A stretch of 64,000 bases of DNA from JALYYC01 sp039922495 (GTDB lineage: Bacteria; Chloroflexota; Dormibacteria; CF-121), in contig JBDTEO010000028.1 in assembly GCA_039922495.1 (NCBI GenBank), positions 62,001-126,000 of the forward strand, read 5' to 3'. Numbering within the stretch: the stretch's first letter is position 1; the number at the start of each line of letters is the position of its first letter. Below the pieces are notes generated by a model. It saw nothing but the letters and a program-made list of their open reading frames with translations, ran no database searches and was not told the origin of the DNA. Shown here in pieces: positions 8,957-17,190 of the stretch. The position numbers and the translations under genes are program-made.

Positions 8957-10188
8957 CAGGCCGCCTTCGATTCACCGGCCGGGAGGATGAAGTGCCCGCC
9001 GCGCTGACGGTAGGCCTGTTGCTGCTCCAAAATTTCCTCAGCGAAATTCCAGGTCAGCAGCAGCACATGATCGGGCATCTCCGCGAGCAGGCGCTCGGGC
9101 GGCGCGATCGGGATGTGGACGCCGGGCATGTAGCGGCCCTGCTTGTGCGGGCTGCGGTCGACCACGAAGTCGAGCGTTTCGCACCCGATGCCAAAGTAGT
9201 TGAGCAAGGTGCTCCCCTTCGCCGCCGCACCATAGGCGGCAATCCGGTCGCCGCGGGCTTTCAGCTGTCGCAGGGTCCCGGTCAGCGTGCGCTTCATCGC
9301 CTCCACCCGAGCGCTGAACGCCTGGTAGGTCCGCACGTCGGCCACGCCCCAGGCCGCTTCCTCAGCCAACATCCGCGTGACTGACGGGTCGGCCCCCCCC
9401 ACCTCCGCGTCGACCACCTCGACCCGAAGCGACCCGCCATGGATCGGCACCCGCTCGACCCCCTGGACCTGCAGGCCGTGGCGCTTAAACAGCGGGGTGA
9501 GGGCGGTGAGCGAGAAGTAGCAGAGGTGCTCGTGATAGATCGTGTCGAACTCGCAGCGTTCGATCAGGTCGCGGAGATAGGGGGCCTCCACCACGACCAC
9601 GCCGGTCTTCTTCACAATCGCATGGATCCCGCTGACGAAGTCATTGAGGTCGGCCACGTGCGCCAGCACGTTGTGGGCGTGCACGACGTCGGCGGTTTGG
9701 CCTTCGGCGCGCAGGCGCTCACCGACCCGCCGCGAAAAGAACTCGGGCAGCGTGGGAATGCCGCGCTCAATCGCGACCCGGGCGATGTTGGCCGCCGGCT
9801 CGACCCCGAGCACGGGAACGCCGTGGCGCTGGTAGTACTGGAGGAGATAGCCGTCGTTGCTGGCCAGTTCGACCACCAGGCTTTCCCGATCCAGGTGCCG
9901 CTCCGCGGTCAGCCGGTCGGCTAGCGCCTGGGCGTGCCGCAGCATGGTGTCCGAGTAAGACGAGAAGTACAGGTAGTCGGCGAAGAGCGCTCCCGGCGGC
10001 ACCGTCTCGGTGATCTGGACCAGCGTGCACGCCTGGCAGAAGGCCAGCTCGAGTGGATAGCGTGGCTCCGGCTGCGTCAGCTGCTCGCGGGTGAGCAGCG
10101 CGTTCGCCAGCGGCGTGCGTCCGAGCGACAGCACCAGCGTCAGCGCCTTCGCGCCGCAGGACCGGCAGGGTGGAAGGGGCGCGCTCAT
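8956..10188 (-). CDS. NDP-hexose C-methyltransferase (TylCIII-like)
   Basis: 410 aa from ATG 10188; a longer open frame upstream is a shadow of rfbG. An N-terminal zinc-binding part (CRSCGAKALTLVLSLGRTPL, then CQACTLVQI) precedes a SAM-binding domain with VVELASNDGYLLQYYQRHGV and the catalytic-region tyrosine/histidine segment FDTIYHEHLCYFS. The C-terminal domain resembles Methyltransf_14 (AAYGAAAKGSTLLNYFG). Family members transfer a methyl group to C3 of a 4-keto sugar, producing branched sugars. The ATGA overlap with rfbG supports a CDP-4-keto-6-deoxyglucose substrate. Confidence 0.85.
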   Translation of the reverse strand: MSAPLPPCRSCGAKALTLVLSLGRTPLANALLTREQLTQPEPRYPLELAFCQACTLVQITETVPPGALFADYLYFSSYSDTMLRHAQALADRLTAERHLDRESLVVELASNDGYLLQYYQRHGVPVLGVEPAANIARVAIERGIPTLPEFFSRRVGERLRAEGQTADVVHAHNVLAHVADLNDFVSGIHAIVKKTGVVVVEAPYLRDLIERCEFDTIYHEHLCYFSLTALTPLFKRHGLQVQGVERVPIHGGSLRVEVVDAEVGGADPSVTRMLAEEAAWGVADVRTYQAFSARVEAMKRTLTGTLRQLKARGDRIAAYGAAAKGSTLLNYFGIGCETLDFVVDRSPHKQGRYMPGVHIPIAPPERLLAEMPDHVLLLTWNFAEEILEQQQAYRQRGGHFILPAGESKAA

Positions 10189-11180
10189 GCCGCCTGCTCC
10201 GTCTCGAACGCCGCCTTGTACCAGTCGATGGTGCGGCGCAGCCCCTGGTCGAGGGTGAACGCCGGCCGCCACCGCAAGGCCTCGCGCGCTTTTTGCGCAT
10301 CGAGGAACTGCTCGCCAATCTCGTTTGGCGCGTCGTTGCGGATCTCGGGCGTAAGGCGTGAGCCCATCATCCGCAGCACTTTCTCCACCATGTCGACGAC
10401 GCTGACGGGGGTCTGATATGAGAAGTTGAAGGCCTGGCCCCTGAGGGCGGGATCCGAGGCCAGGCGCTCGGCCAGCAACAGGTACGCGGCGGCCCCATCT
10501 TCGACGTAGAAGTAATCGCGCAGCGATCTCCCGTCGGAGCGAATCACCGGCGGCTGGCCGCGCAGCACCGAGCGGATCGTTCCCGGCACCAGGCGGCTCC
10601 AGTTGAGATCCCCACCGCCGAAGAAGTTGCCGCATCGGGTGATGACCACCGGGGTGCCGAAGGTCGCGGCATAACTCTGGGCGATCAGGTCCGCGCAGGC
10701 CTTGCTGACGTCGTAGGGGTGGCGGCCCTCGAGCGCCGTCGCCTCCGTGTAGGGCAGTGCGGCCTGCGCGCCGTAGGCCTTGTCCGAGGAGGCCAGCACG
10801 ATCTGCCGCACCAGCGGGCTGCGCCGGCAGGCCTCGAGCAACCGCCAGGTGCCCGTGATGTTGGATTCAAAGGTCGAGATCGGATTGCGGTTGGCCACGC
10901 CAACCACCGTTTGGGCGGCGAGATGGATTACGGTGTCGACCTCGTACTCGCCCAGCACGCGCTCGAGCACCGCCTGGTCAAGCAGGTCGCCGCGGACCAG
11001 GTTCACATTCGAGATCAGGTCCGCCTGCACGAGTTCACTCTCCGGCACCCAGTCGCGGAGCAGGCAGACGACGTTGGCCTCCAGCTCGAGGAGGCGTCGA
11101 ACCACCCACGTACCGACCAAACCGGTGGCGCCGGTGACCAGGGTCGGTCGATCCTGCCAGAAGGGAGTGTCGGCCATCAT
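10185..11180 (-). CDS. rfbG: CDP-glucose 4,6-dehydratase
   Basis: 331-aa extended SDR enzyme converting CDP-glucose to CDP-4-keto-6-deoxyglucose. The NAD-binding motif is LVTGATGLVGTWVVRRLLE near residue 13; the active site shows ASSDKAYG and the YDVSKACAD tyrosine-lysine pair. GNFFGGGDLNWSRLVPGTIR is characteristic of RfbG versus dTDP-type RmlB. It is the first gene of a tightly overlapping run (rfbG, C-methyltransferase, cupin, CmcI-like). Two ATG codons stand in tandem at the start. Confidence 0.92.
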   Translation of the reverse strand: MMADTPFWQDRPTLVTGATGLVGTWVVRRLLELEANVVCLLRDWVPESELVQADLISNVNLVRGDLLDQAVLERVLGEYEVDTVIHLAAQTVVGVANRNPISTFESNITGTWRLLEACRRSPLVRQIVLASSDKAYGAQAALPYTEATALEGRHPYDVSKACADLIAQSYAATFGTPVVITRCGNFFGGGDLNWSRLVPGTIRSVLRGQPPVIRSDGRSLRDYFYVEDGAAAYLLLAERLASDPALRGQAFNFSYQTPVSVVDMVEKVLRMMGSRLTPEIRNDAPNEIGEQFLDAQKAREALRWRPAFTLDQGLRRTIDWYKAAFETEQAA

Positions 11181-11220
11181 CGGTATGACGGCTGGGTAAC
11201 GGAAAACTCGCGGGGGTGGC

Positions 11221-12693
11221 TCAGGCCACTTTCCGGGGCATCAGGCGGCCGGTCCGATCGTCATCCTGCGGGCGAGCCTCTTCGTGGTACTCGGCATCGT
11301 TGTTGACCTTCCAGGGATCGTAGATCCGCGATCCGGCGGCAATGTTCCGGGCGGTCAGCAAGGCGGTCATCATCGAGTGATCCTGGTTGTTGTAGTGGTG
11401 CATGCCGTTGCGACCCACGAGGTGGAGGTTCCGCAGCTGCGCGTCCACGTACTCGCGGACCACCCCGACATTCGCCTTGTAGTCGGCGTCGTACACCGGA
11501 TAGGCCTTGGTCTGCCGGACCACCACCCCGTCGAAGATCTGCTCGGCTTTACAGATTTCCAGCGCCGCGAGCTCGCGGGTGGCGAGCGCGATCAGTTCCT
11601 CGTCCGAGGATGACCAGAGCCCGTCGCCCTCGAAGCAGAAGTACTCCAGGCCAAGCGAGCTCTTGCTCTGGTCCGGCACCATCTGCGTGCTCCACGCCTT
11701 GTAGTTCTGGATCCGTCCCACCCGAACCCCCGGCTCGTGGATGTAGAGCCAGTTGTCGGGGAAGAGATCCTTGACGTCGATCATCAGGACCACCGTCAGG
11801 TAGTCGCGATAGCGAAGCGCGTTGGCCGCGTCGCGCACCGGCTTCGGGACCGCCGGCTCGAGCAGGCCCACCAGGTCGCGAATCGGCAGGGTGGAGATGA
11901 AGTCGGTGGCCGTGATGTCGTGGACCCCCCCTTCGGCGTCCTCGACGACAACGCTCACGACACGCCCGCCGCCGTGCCGGAGTTGGAGCACCTCGTGGCC
12001 GAGGCGGACCGGCGAGCCTCGCTCCTGGAGGAGGTCGGCGACCCGCTGCCAGAGCTGGCCCGGACCCTTCGGCGGATAGCGGAACTCGTTCATCAGCGGG
12101 TAGGCCTGATCCTTGTCACTCCCGGGCGTGCGCGGTGGCAGCACGGAGTCCTTGATGGCCGCGGCCAGGGTCATCGTGCGGATGCGCTGGGCGGCCCAGT
12201 CGGCCGTGATCTCCTTGGTCCCCATCCCCCAGACCTTCTCCGTGTAGGTCTTGAAAAAGATCTCGAACAGGCGCTGCCCGAATCCATTGCGGACCCAGTC
12301 TTCGTAGGTCACCGGATTTTTGACCGGGAACAGCTGCGCCCACCAGTAGCTGGCGACGCACCGCATCGCTTCCACCGGACCGAGCCCCTTGAGCGCATTG
12401 ACCGCCTTCAAGGGGTAGTCGAAGTACCGCTCGTTGTAGAGGATCCGCGACAGGCGGCTGCAGGTGATGAATTGATCACCGAAGACCTCGGTCCAGAAAT
12501 CCTCGACCTCCTGGCTCTTGCTGAAGAACCGATGGCCGCCGATGTCGATGCAGTAGCCGTGGTGCTCGACCGTCCGGGCGATCCCCCCGACCGTCGTTGG
12601 ATCTTTCTCCAGCACGGTGGCGCGGAGACCGAGCTTGGTCAGCTCATAGGCGGCGGTCAGTCCCGCAGGTCCCCCGCCGAGTACCGCGATCAT
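11221..12693 (-). CDS. FAD-dependent oxidoreductase of the UGM/protoporphyrinogen-oxidase-like superfamily
   Basis: 490 aa. The dinucleotide-binding motif is at the very N-terminus (AVLGGGPAGLTAAYELTKLG), followed by the FAD-contacting VGGIARTVEHHGYCIDIGGH. FFKTYTEKVWGMGTKEITAD and the C-terminal LHLVGRNGMHHYNNQDHSM are conserved in the large group of such proteins found in glycan loci, distantly related to UDP-galactopyranose mutase. The exact reaction is unknown; a sugar- or polyprenyl-linked substrate is inferred from context. Divergent from the GT4 gene at 12751. Confidence 0.75.
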   Translation of the reverse strand: MIAVLGGGPAGLTAAYELTKLGLRATVLEKDPTTVGGIARTVEHHGYCIDIGGHRFFSKSQEVEDFWTEVFGDQFITCSRLSRILYNERYFDYPLKAVNALKGLGPVEAMRCVASYWWAQLFPVKNPVTYEDWVRNGFGQRLFEIFFKTYTEKVWGMGTKEITADWAAQRIRTMTLAAAIKDSVLPPRTPGSDKDQAYPLMNEFRYPPKGPGQLWQRVADLLQERGSPVRLGHEVLQLRHGGGRVVSVVVEDAEGGVHDITATDFISTLPIRDLVGLLEPAVPKPVRDAANALRYRDYLTVVLMIDVKDLFPDNWLYIHEPGVRVGRIQNYKAWSTQMVPDQSKSSLGLEYFCFEGDGLWSSSDEELIALATRELAALEICKAEQIFDGVVVRQTKAYPVYDADYKANVGVVREYVDAQLRNLHLVGRNGMHHYNNQDHSMMTALLTARNIAAGSRIYDPWKVNNDAEYHEEARPQDDDRTGRLMPRKVA

Positions 12694-12750
12694 CTGTGGG
12701 TGGAACTTCCCGCCGGGGCAGGCTCTTGCGGGCTGCGACGTTACGTGGTC

Positions 12751-13920
12751 GTGACGTCGGCGATCGACGGCCTGCGCATCCTCGCCCTCTGCGACTACTT
12801 CTCGACTGAGGCCTCAGGCGGGAGCGAGCGGGCCGCCCTCGAGCTCTACCGCCGGCTCGTCACTCAGGGTGCAACGGTTCGCGTCATCACGACCATGCTC
12901 AGGGCCGGCCACGTCACCCCCAGCCTGCCTGGCCTCGACGTCGTCGTGGTGCCGTCGATCGATCTCGCCCGCCCACTCGGCGTGCAGGCCGGCCTCTCCC
13001 CCGCCCTCTTTTCCCGGGTTCGGTCGATCGCCGCGGCCTTCAAGGCTGACGTCATTCACGGCCATACGCTCTTCTTTCAGGGCTCGCTGGCCGCCGCCAT
13101 GTTGCCACGGGCACCCGGCGTGCCGCTGGTGACGACGGCGCAGATCGCCGGGCTCGAAAACCTGCGCGAGCCGGTGCGGACGCTGGGCCGCGCCTACGAG
13201 CAGACGGCCGGCCGGTTCATCATCGCGCGAAGCGACCGGCTGATCGCCGTCTCCCCGTCCGTGCGCGCCCACCTGCTGACCCTGGGCGCCGATCCCGGTC
13301 GAATCACTGTGATTCCCAACGGGGTCGACCTCGATCAATTCGGCGCACCGCGCGCGGCCCGGGCCCCAGCCGCGCCGCCGATCGTGGCCTTCGTCGGACG
13401 CCTGATCAAAAACAAGGGACCCGAGGTGCTTGTGGACGCCCTGCTCGAGCTGCACCGTCGGCGGATTCCCTTCAAGGCCCGCTTCTATGGCGACGGGCCG
13501 ATGCGGGACGAGCTCGTCGCCCGGGCACGCGAGGCCGCCACGAGCATCGAATTCGTCGGGCACGTGTCGGACGTCGCCACCCGGCTGACGGAGGCGGACC
13601 TGCTGGTCCGTCCCTCCCTCACCGAAGGGCTGCCGCTGGCCGTCCTCGAGGCGATGGCGAGCCGGGTCTGCGTAGTCGCGAGCGACATCGCGGGCAATCG
13701 CGACCTGATCAACGACGGCATCAACGGGCTGCTGGTCCCGGTTCGCGACCGCGTCGCCCTCGCCGCCTCGATGCAGCGGCTTATCCAGGACCCGGCCATG
13801 CGCACCGCGCTGGCCAATGGCGGTTACGCCACGGCCCAGCAATACTCCTGGGATCGCATCGCCGTCGAGACCGCCGGCGTCCTCACCGCAGGTGCGCACC
13901 GAGATCGGATCGCCGCATGA
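12751..13920 (+). CDS. GT4 family glycosyltransferase
   Basis: About 389 aa. The frame is open far upstream, but the protein proper begins at GTG 12751 (or 12745): ILALCDYFSTEASGGSERAA, the N-terminal GT-B domain. The C-terminal domain shows IVAFVGRLIKNKGPEVLVDA, the FYGDGPMRDEL turn and the donor-site acidic motif PSLTEGLPLAVLEAMASRVC. It would transfer a sugar with retention of configuration. It overlaps the next GT4 gene by 4 nt, so both are co-translated. Confidence 0.85.
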   Translation: MTSAIDGLRILALCDYFSTEASGGSERAALELYRRLVTQGATVRVITTMLRAGHVTPSLPGLDVVVVPSIDLARPLGVQAGLSPALFSRVRSIAAAFKADVIHGHTLFFQGSLAAAMLPRAPGVPLVTTAQIAGLENLREPVRTLGRAYEQTAGRFIIARSDRLIAVSPSVRAHLLTLGADPGRITVIPNGVDLDQFGAPRAARAPAAPPIVAFVGRLIKNKGPEVLVDALLELHRRRIPFKARFYGDGPMRDELVARAREAATSIEFVGHVSDVATRLTEADLLVRPSLTEGLPLAVLEAMASRVCVVASDIAGNRDLINDGINGLLVPVRDRVALAASMQRLIQDPAMRTALANGGYATAQQYSWDRIAVETAGVLTAGAHRDRIAA

Positions 13921-15071
13921 AACTTGCCGTCCTTTGCGATGCGATCTACCCCTACACGCAAGGCGGCCGCGAGGCGCTCCACTTCCAGCGGTCGACCCGC
14001 CTCGCCCGTCGCGGGCACGCGGTCCGGATCTACACCAGCCATTGGTGGCCCGAGCGCGAGGGGGAGATCGTGCGCGACGGCGTCGTGCTGCATGCCATCA
14101 CCCCGCGGATGATGCTCTATACCCGGCGCGGCCGCCGCTCGAAGTTACGCGCCATCGGCTTCGGGCTGGGGGCGTTGCGCCTACTCTGGAGCCCCGAATT
14201 CGACGTGCTCGATGTCGACCAGTTCCCCTTCACCCATTTCTTTGCCGCGCGGCTGGTCTGCGCGCTCCGGCGGCGGCCGATGACGGCAACCTGGCATGAC
14301 GTTTGGGACGCCGCCACCTGGCGCCGCCGGGCCGGCTGGCTCGCTCCGGTGGGCATCGTGCTGCAGCGAGCCGCTGCCCGCCAGGCCGACCTGGTCTTCG
14401 CCAACTCGGCGCTGACCGCCACCCGCCTCACCAACTGGCTCGGCGTCGACCCCCGTCGGGTCCTGATCCTTCCGCCCAGCGGCGTCGAGTCCCTGCCCAG
14501 TCGCGAGGCGCTTCCCAAGACGATCGATTGCATCTTCGTCGGGCGGCTCGTGCCGCATACGCATGTCGACGTGCTCCTCCACGCGCTCGCCACCCTGCCC
14601 GAGGTGACGGCGGTGATCGTGGGCAACGGACCCGAGCGGCCGCGCCTCGAGGCGCTCGTCACCCGGCTCGGCCTGGCCAGCCGCGTCGGCTTCGAATCAC
14701 CCGGCAGCCATGAGGCCGTGCTCGAGCGCCTGCGGGCGGCCCGGCTGCTGACCTTTCCCTCGACGCGGGAAGGCTTCGGCATCGCGGTGCTCGAAGCCAA
14801 CGCCTGCGGCGTGCCGGCGCTGATCGTCAAGCACCCCGATAACGCGGCGCTGGAGATGGTCCGCCAGGGTGAGAACGGGCTCGTGTGCGGGCTCGATACC
14901 GCGCGGATGGCCGAGGCAATCCGCGGCTTTCTCGCCGACCCGGCATGCCAGCTGCGCATGAGCAAGGCCGCCCGATCGGTCGCCTCAACCTACTCCTGGG
15001 AAACCTATGTCACCCGAATGGTCGGCTCGCTCCAGTCCTTGATCCGGCATGACCTGGAGAGCGCGGCATGA
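13917..15071 (+). CDS. GT4 family glycosyltransferase
   Basis: 384-aa GT-B protein. The N-domain starts AVLCDAIYPYTQGGREALHF; the C-domain has CIFVGRLVPHTHVDVLLHAL, VIVGNGPERPRLEAL and the donor-site FPSTREGFGIAVLEANACGV. Length and motif order are normal, unlike the next gene. It is joined by ATGA overlaps to both neighbouring glycosyltransferase genes. Sugar specificity is not readable. Confidence 0.85.
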   Translation: MKLAVLCDAIYPYTQGGREALHFQRSTRLARRGHAVRIYTSHWWPEREGEIVRDGVVLHAITPRMMLYTRRGRRSKLRAIGFGLGALRLLWSPEFDVLDVDQFPFTHFFAARLVCALRRRPMTATWHDVWDAATWRRRAGWLAPVGIVLQRAAARQADLVFANSALTATRLTNWLGVDPRRVLILPPSGVESLPSREALPKTIDCIFVGRLVPHTHVDVLLHALATLPEVTAVIVGNGPERPRLEALVTRLGLASRVGFESPGSHEAVLERLRAARLLTFPSTREGFGIAVLEANACGVPALIVKHPDNAALEMVRQGENGLVCGLDTARMAEAIRGFLADPACQLRMSKAARSVASTYSWETYVTRMVGSLQSLIRHDLESAA

Positions 15072-15931
15072 AGATTGCGCTGTACCATCCGGCTTGCCGG
15101 GCCGCGGACGCTGACCCCATCGAGGTCTACGTTCGACGCCTCACGACGGCGCTCGCGGTGGACCACCAGGCAACCCTCGTCACCACGCCGTCCGCCCTCC
15201 ATCACCTCATGGACCGCGAGCGACCGGAGATCCTGCATCTTCACCAGACCGCGGGACTTGCGCTCGCCCGCCTGCTCGGCAGTGCGCGCGCCGGGCAGTT
15301 TGACCGGGTGCCGGTTGCCCTGACGCTGCATGACTACCGGCTCTGCTGCGTCGCGACCGACCTGCGCCACCCGGACGGGCATGGCTGCCCACCGCGGCTT
15401 GTCTGCCGGATGGTCGCCTCGCTCAATCGCTCCGTCACCGGCTCGGTCGGCCTGGTGCACAGCCCCTCGCAGCATGTGCTCGAGCAACACCTCCAGCGTG
15501 GCTTCTTTCAGCGGGCCGCCCAGGTGGTCCTTCCCTACGGGTCCGCGCCGCCCTGGCCGGCCTCGGCCAACGCGACCAACGCCTCCGAGCCCGTCGTCAT
15601 CAGGTCGGCTTCGCCCGGCACCGCCCAGCTCGCCATCCAGGACGCCTTTCAAATCGGCGCCCTCGTGATCGCGACCCGCCAGGGCGGCATTCCCGAGATC
15701 GTGCGGGATGGCGTCAACGGCCTGCTGGTCGAGCCCGGTGACGAACCCGCCATCGCCGAGGCAATCGAGCGACTGCGGCGATCGCCGGAGCTCGCCATCC
15801 GCCTGCGAGCGGAAGCCGGCAAGACCGCCAGGCTCTACGATATGGCCTTTCACGCCGCGCACCTGGCCGAAGCCTATACGCGCGTGATTGCCGCCAATCG
15901 GGTTGGCCCCTTTTTCCGCAAGGCTGCTTGA
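15068..15931 (+). CDS. GT4-like glycosyltransferase, internally truncated
   Basis: 287 aa, about 100 shorter than its two neighbours. The N-domain (IALYHPACRAADADPIEVYV; VALTLHDYRLCCVATDLRHP) is intact. It then jumps from VVLPYGSAPPWPASANAT almost directly to GALVIATRQGGIPEIVRDGV, the last quarter of a GT4. The strand with the conserved G-R-L and the acidic EGxxxxxLE donor motif is missing. Reading frame is kept, so this is an in-frame deletion or a shortened variant. It probably lacks ordinary catalytic activity; a partner-protein role is possible. Confidence 0.6.
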   Translation: MKIALYHPACRAADADPIEVYVRRLTTALAVDHQATLVTTPSALHHLMDRERPEILHLHQTAGLALARLLGSARAGQFDRVPVALTLHDYRLCCVATDLRHPDGHGCPPRLVCRMVASLNRSVTGSVGLVHSPSQHVLEQHLQRGFFQRAAQVVLPYGSAPPWPASANATNASEPVVIRSASPGTAQLAIQDAFQIGALVIATRQGGIPEIVRDGVNGLLVEPGDEPAIAEAIERLRRSPELAIRLRAEAGKTARLYDMAFHAAHLAEAYTRVIAANRVGPFFRKAA

Positions 15932-16030
15932 CGCGTTTTTCGGCCGACTTAGGCGTAGAGTAGGGTCATCGGGCAATTCACGGTCGCCTGGCAGCCAACG
16001 CAGCAAGTCGCCCTCGACGGCGCCGGAAAA

Positions 16031-16366
16031 TTGAAGTTCGGCGCGCAGGGTATCAAAGCCGGCGTCTATCGGTTTCGCGTGCAGGGTAAGGACGGGGTCA
16101 CTGGCGCGACCTTTACCGGGCAGGCGACCAACATGCGCCACCAGATGGCGAGCTATCGCAACCCCGGTCCCGAGCAGCTCACCAATCAGCGCCTCTGCGC
16201 TTTGCTCAAGACCTTCTGCGCCACCGCGGGCGTCACCGTCCTGCTGGAGATCGTCGCGTCCGCGCGCAGCAAGGGCAACATCATCGACCTCGACTCAGCG
16301 GGGCATCGCCACCTGCTCGAACGCGCCCTGATCGCGTCGGCGCCAGGGGCCTCGCTGAACCTCTAA
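16031..16366 (+). CDS. Hypothetical protein (111 aa)
   Basis: No family recognised. The only usable start is TTG 16031; the frame remains open back to a stop near 15959 without ATG or GTG. The sequence has a basic start (KFGAQGIKAGVYRFRVQGKD) and a mixed helical end (LCALLKTFCATAGVTVLLEI). It overlaps the end of convergent rfbD by 4 nt. Codon use resembles the neighbours, but the missing start makes a 5'-truncated remnant possible. Confidence 0.4.
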   Translation: MKFGAQGIKAGVYRFRVQGKDGVTGATFTGQATNMRHQMASYRNPGPEQLTNQRLCALLKTFCATAGVTVLLEIVASARSKGNIIDLDSAGHRHLLERALIASAPGASLNL

Positions 16367-17190
16367 CTGGCCGACTTCAGGTAATCGGCCAGCGCCGCGT
16401 CCCAGGCCCGCAGCGGCGTCATCCCGGCTTCAGTCCATCGAACACTCCGCAGCGAGCTGTCCGCCGGGCGCGGCGCGGGCCGCGGCGCCTCCGATGACGA
16501 CACCGGCACCACCTCGACCCGCCCCTTGACAATCGCCCTGGCGAACTCGTAGCGACTGCAGGCACCGGCGTTCGCGACATGGAAGAGGCCGCGCAAGTCG
16601 GCGCGAATCAGCTCCTTGATGGCGACGGCGAGGTCCTCGGTCGAGGTGGGACTGCCCACCTGGTCCGCCACCACGCGGAGCGGTGTGCCCGCGCCCGCGG
16701 CCGCCAGGATCGCCTTGACGAAATTCTTCCCGTGGTGGCCATAGAGCCAGGCTGTCCGCAGGACGACGGAACGGGCGCGGGATTCGAGCACGCGGACCTC
16801 GCCGGCGCGCTTCGATTGCGCGTAGACGCTGAGGGGGTTGGGGGCGTCCTCCTCGGTGTAGGCGCTCCCCTTTTGCCCGTTGAAGACATAGTCGGTGCTG
16901 ACATGGAGCAGTCGGGCATCGAACCGCGCGGCCGCGGCGGCGAGGTTTCCCGGACCATCGGCGTTGACGGCGAAGGCGCGATCGCGGGCGGTTTCGGCGC
17001 CGTCGACATCATTGAAGGCGGCGGCATTCACGATCCACGCCGGTCGGGTTCGGTCTGCCATCGCGTCGACGGCCGCGCGATCCGCGATATCCAGCTCGTC
17101 ATGGCGCACGGCGTGGACCTCGTCCGCGGACAGCACCCGCTGGAGATCCTGTCCGAGCTGGCCTCCCGCGCCCGTCAGGAGGATCTTCAC
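16363..17190 (-). CDS. rfbD: dTDP-4-dehydrorhamnose reductase
   Basis: 275 aa from GTG 17190, which overlaps the rfbB stop as GTGA. SDR that reduces dTDP-4-keto-rhamnose to dTDP-L-rhamnose. NADPH-binding ILLTGAGGQLGQDLQRVL at the N-terminus; the active site has VSTDYVFNGQKGSAYTE and YAQSKRAGE (Tyr-Lys). It forms a two-gene unit with rfbB; rfbA and a standard rfbC are not in this window. Confidence 0.92.
   Translation of the reverse strand: MKILLTGAGGQLGQDLQRVLSADEVHAVRHDELDIADRAAVDAMADRTRPAWIVNAAAFNDVDGAETARDRAFAVNADGPGNLAAAAARFDARLLHVSTDYVFNGQKGSAYTEEDAPNPLSVYAQSKRAGEVRVLESRARSVVLRTAWLYGHHGKNFVKAILAAAGAGTPLRVVADQVGSPTSTEDLAVAIKELIRADLRGLFHVANAGACSRYEFARAIVKGRVEVVPVSSSEAPRPAPRPADSSLRSVRWTEAGMTPLRAWDAALADYLKSAS

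Noticed and set aside
11737..12744. Long 5' extension of the GT4 gene
   Set aside because: It is antisense to the FAD oxidoreductase; GT4 homology begins only at about 12760.
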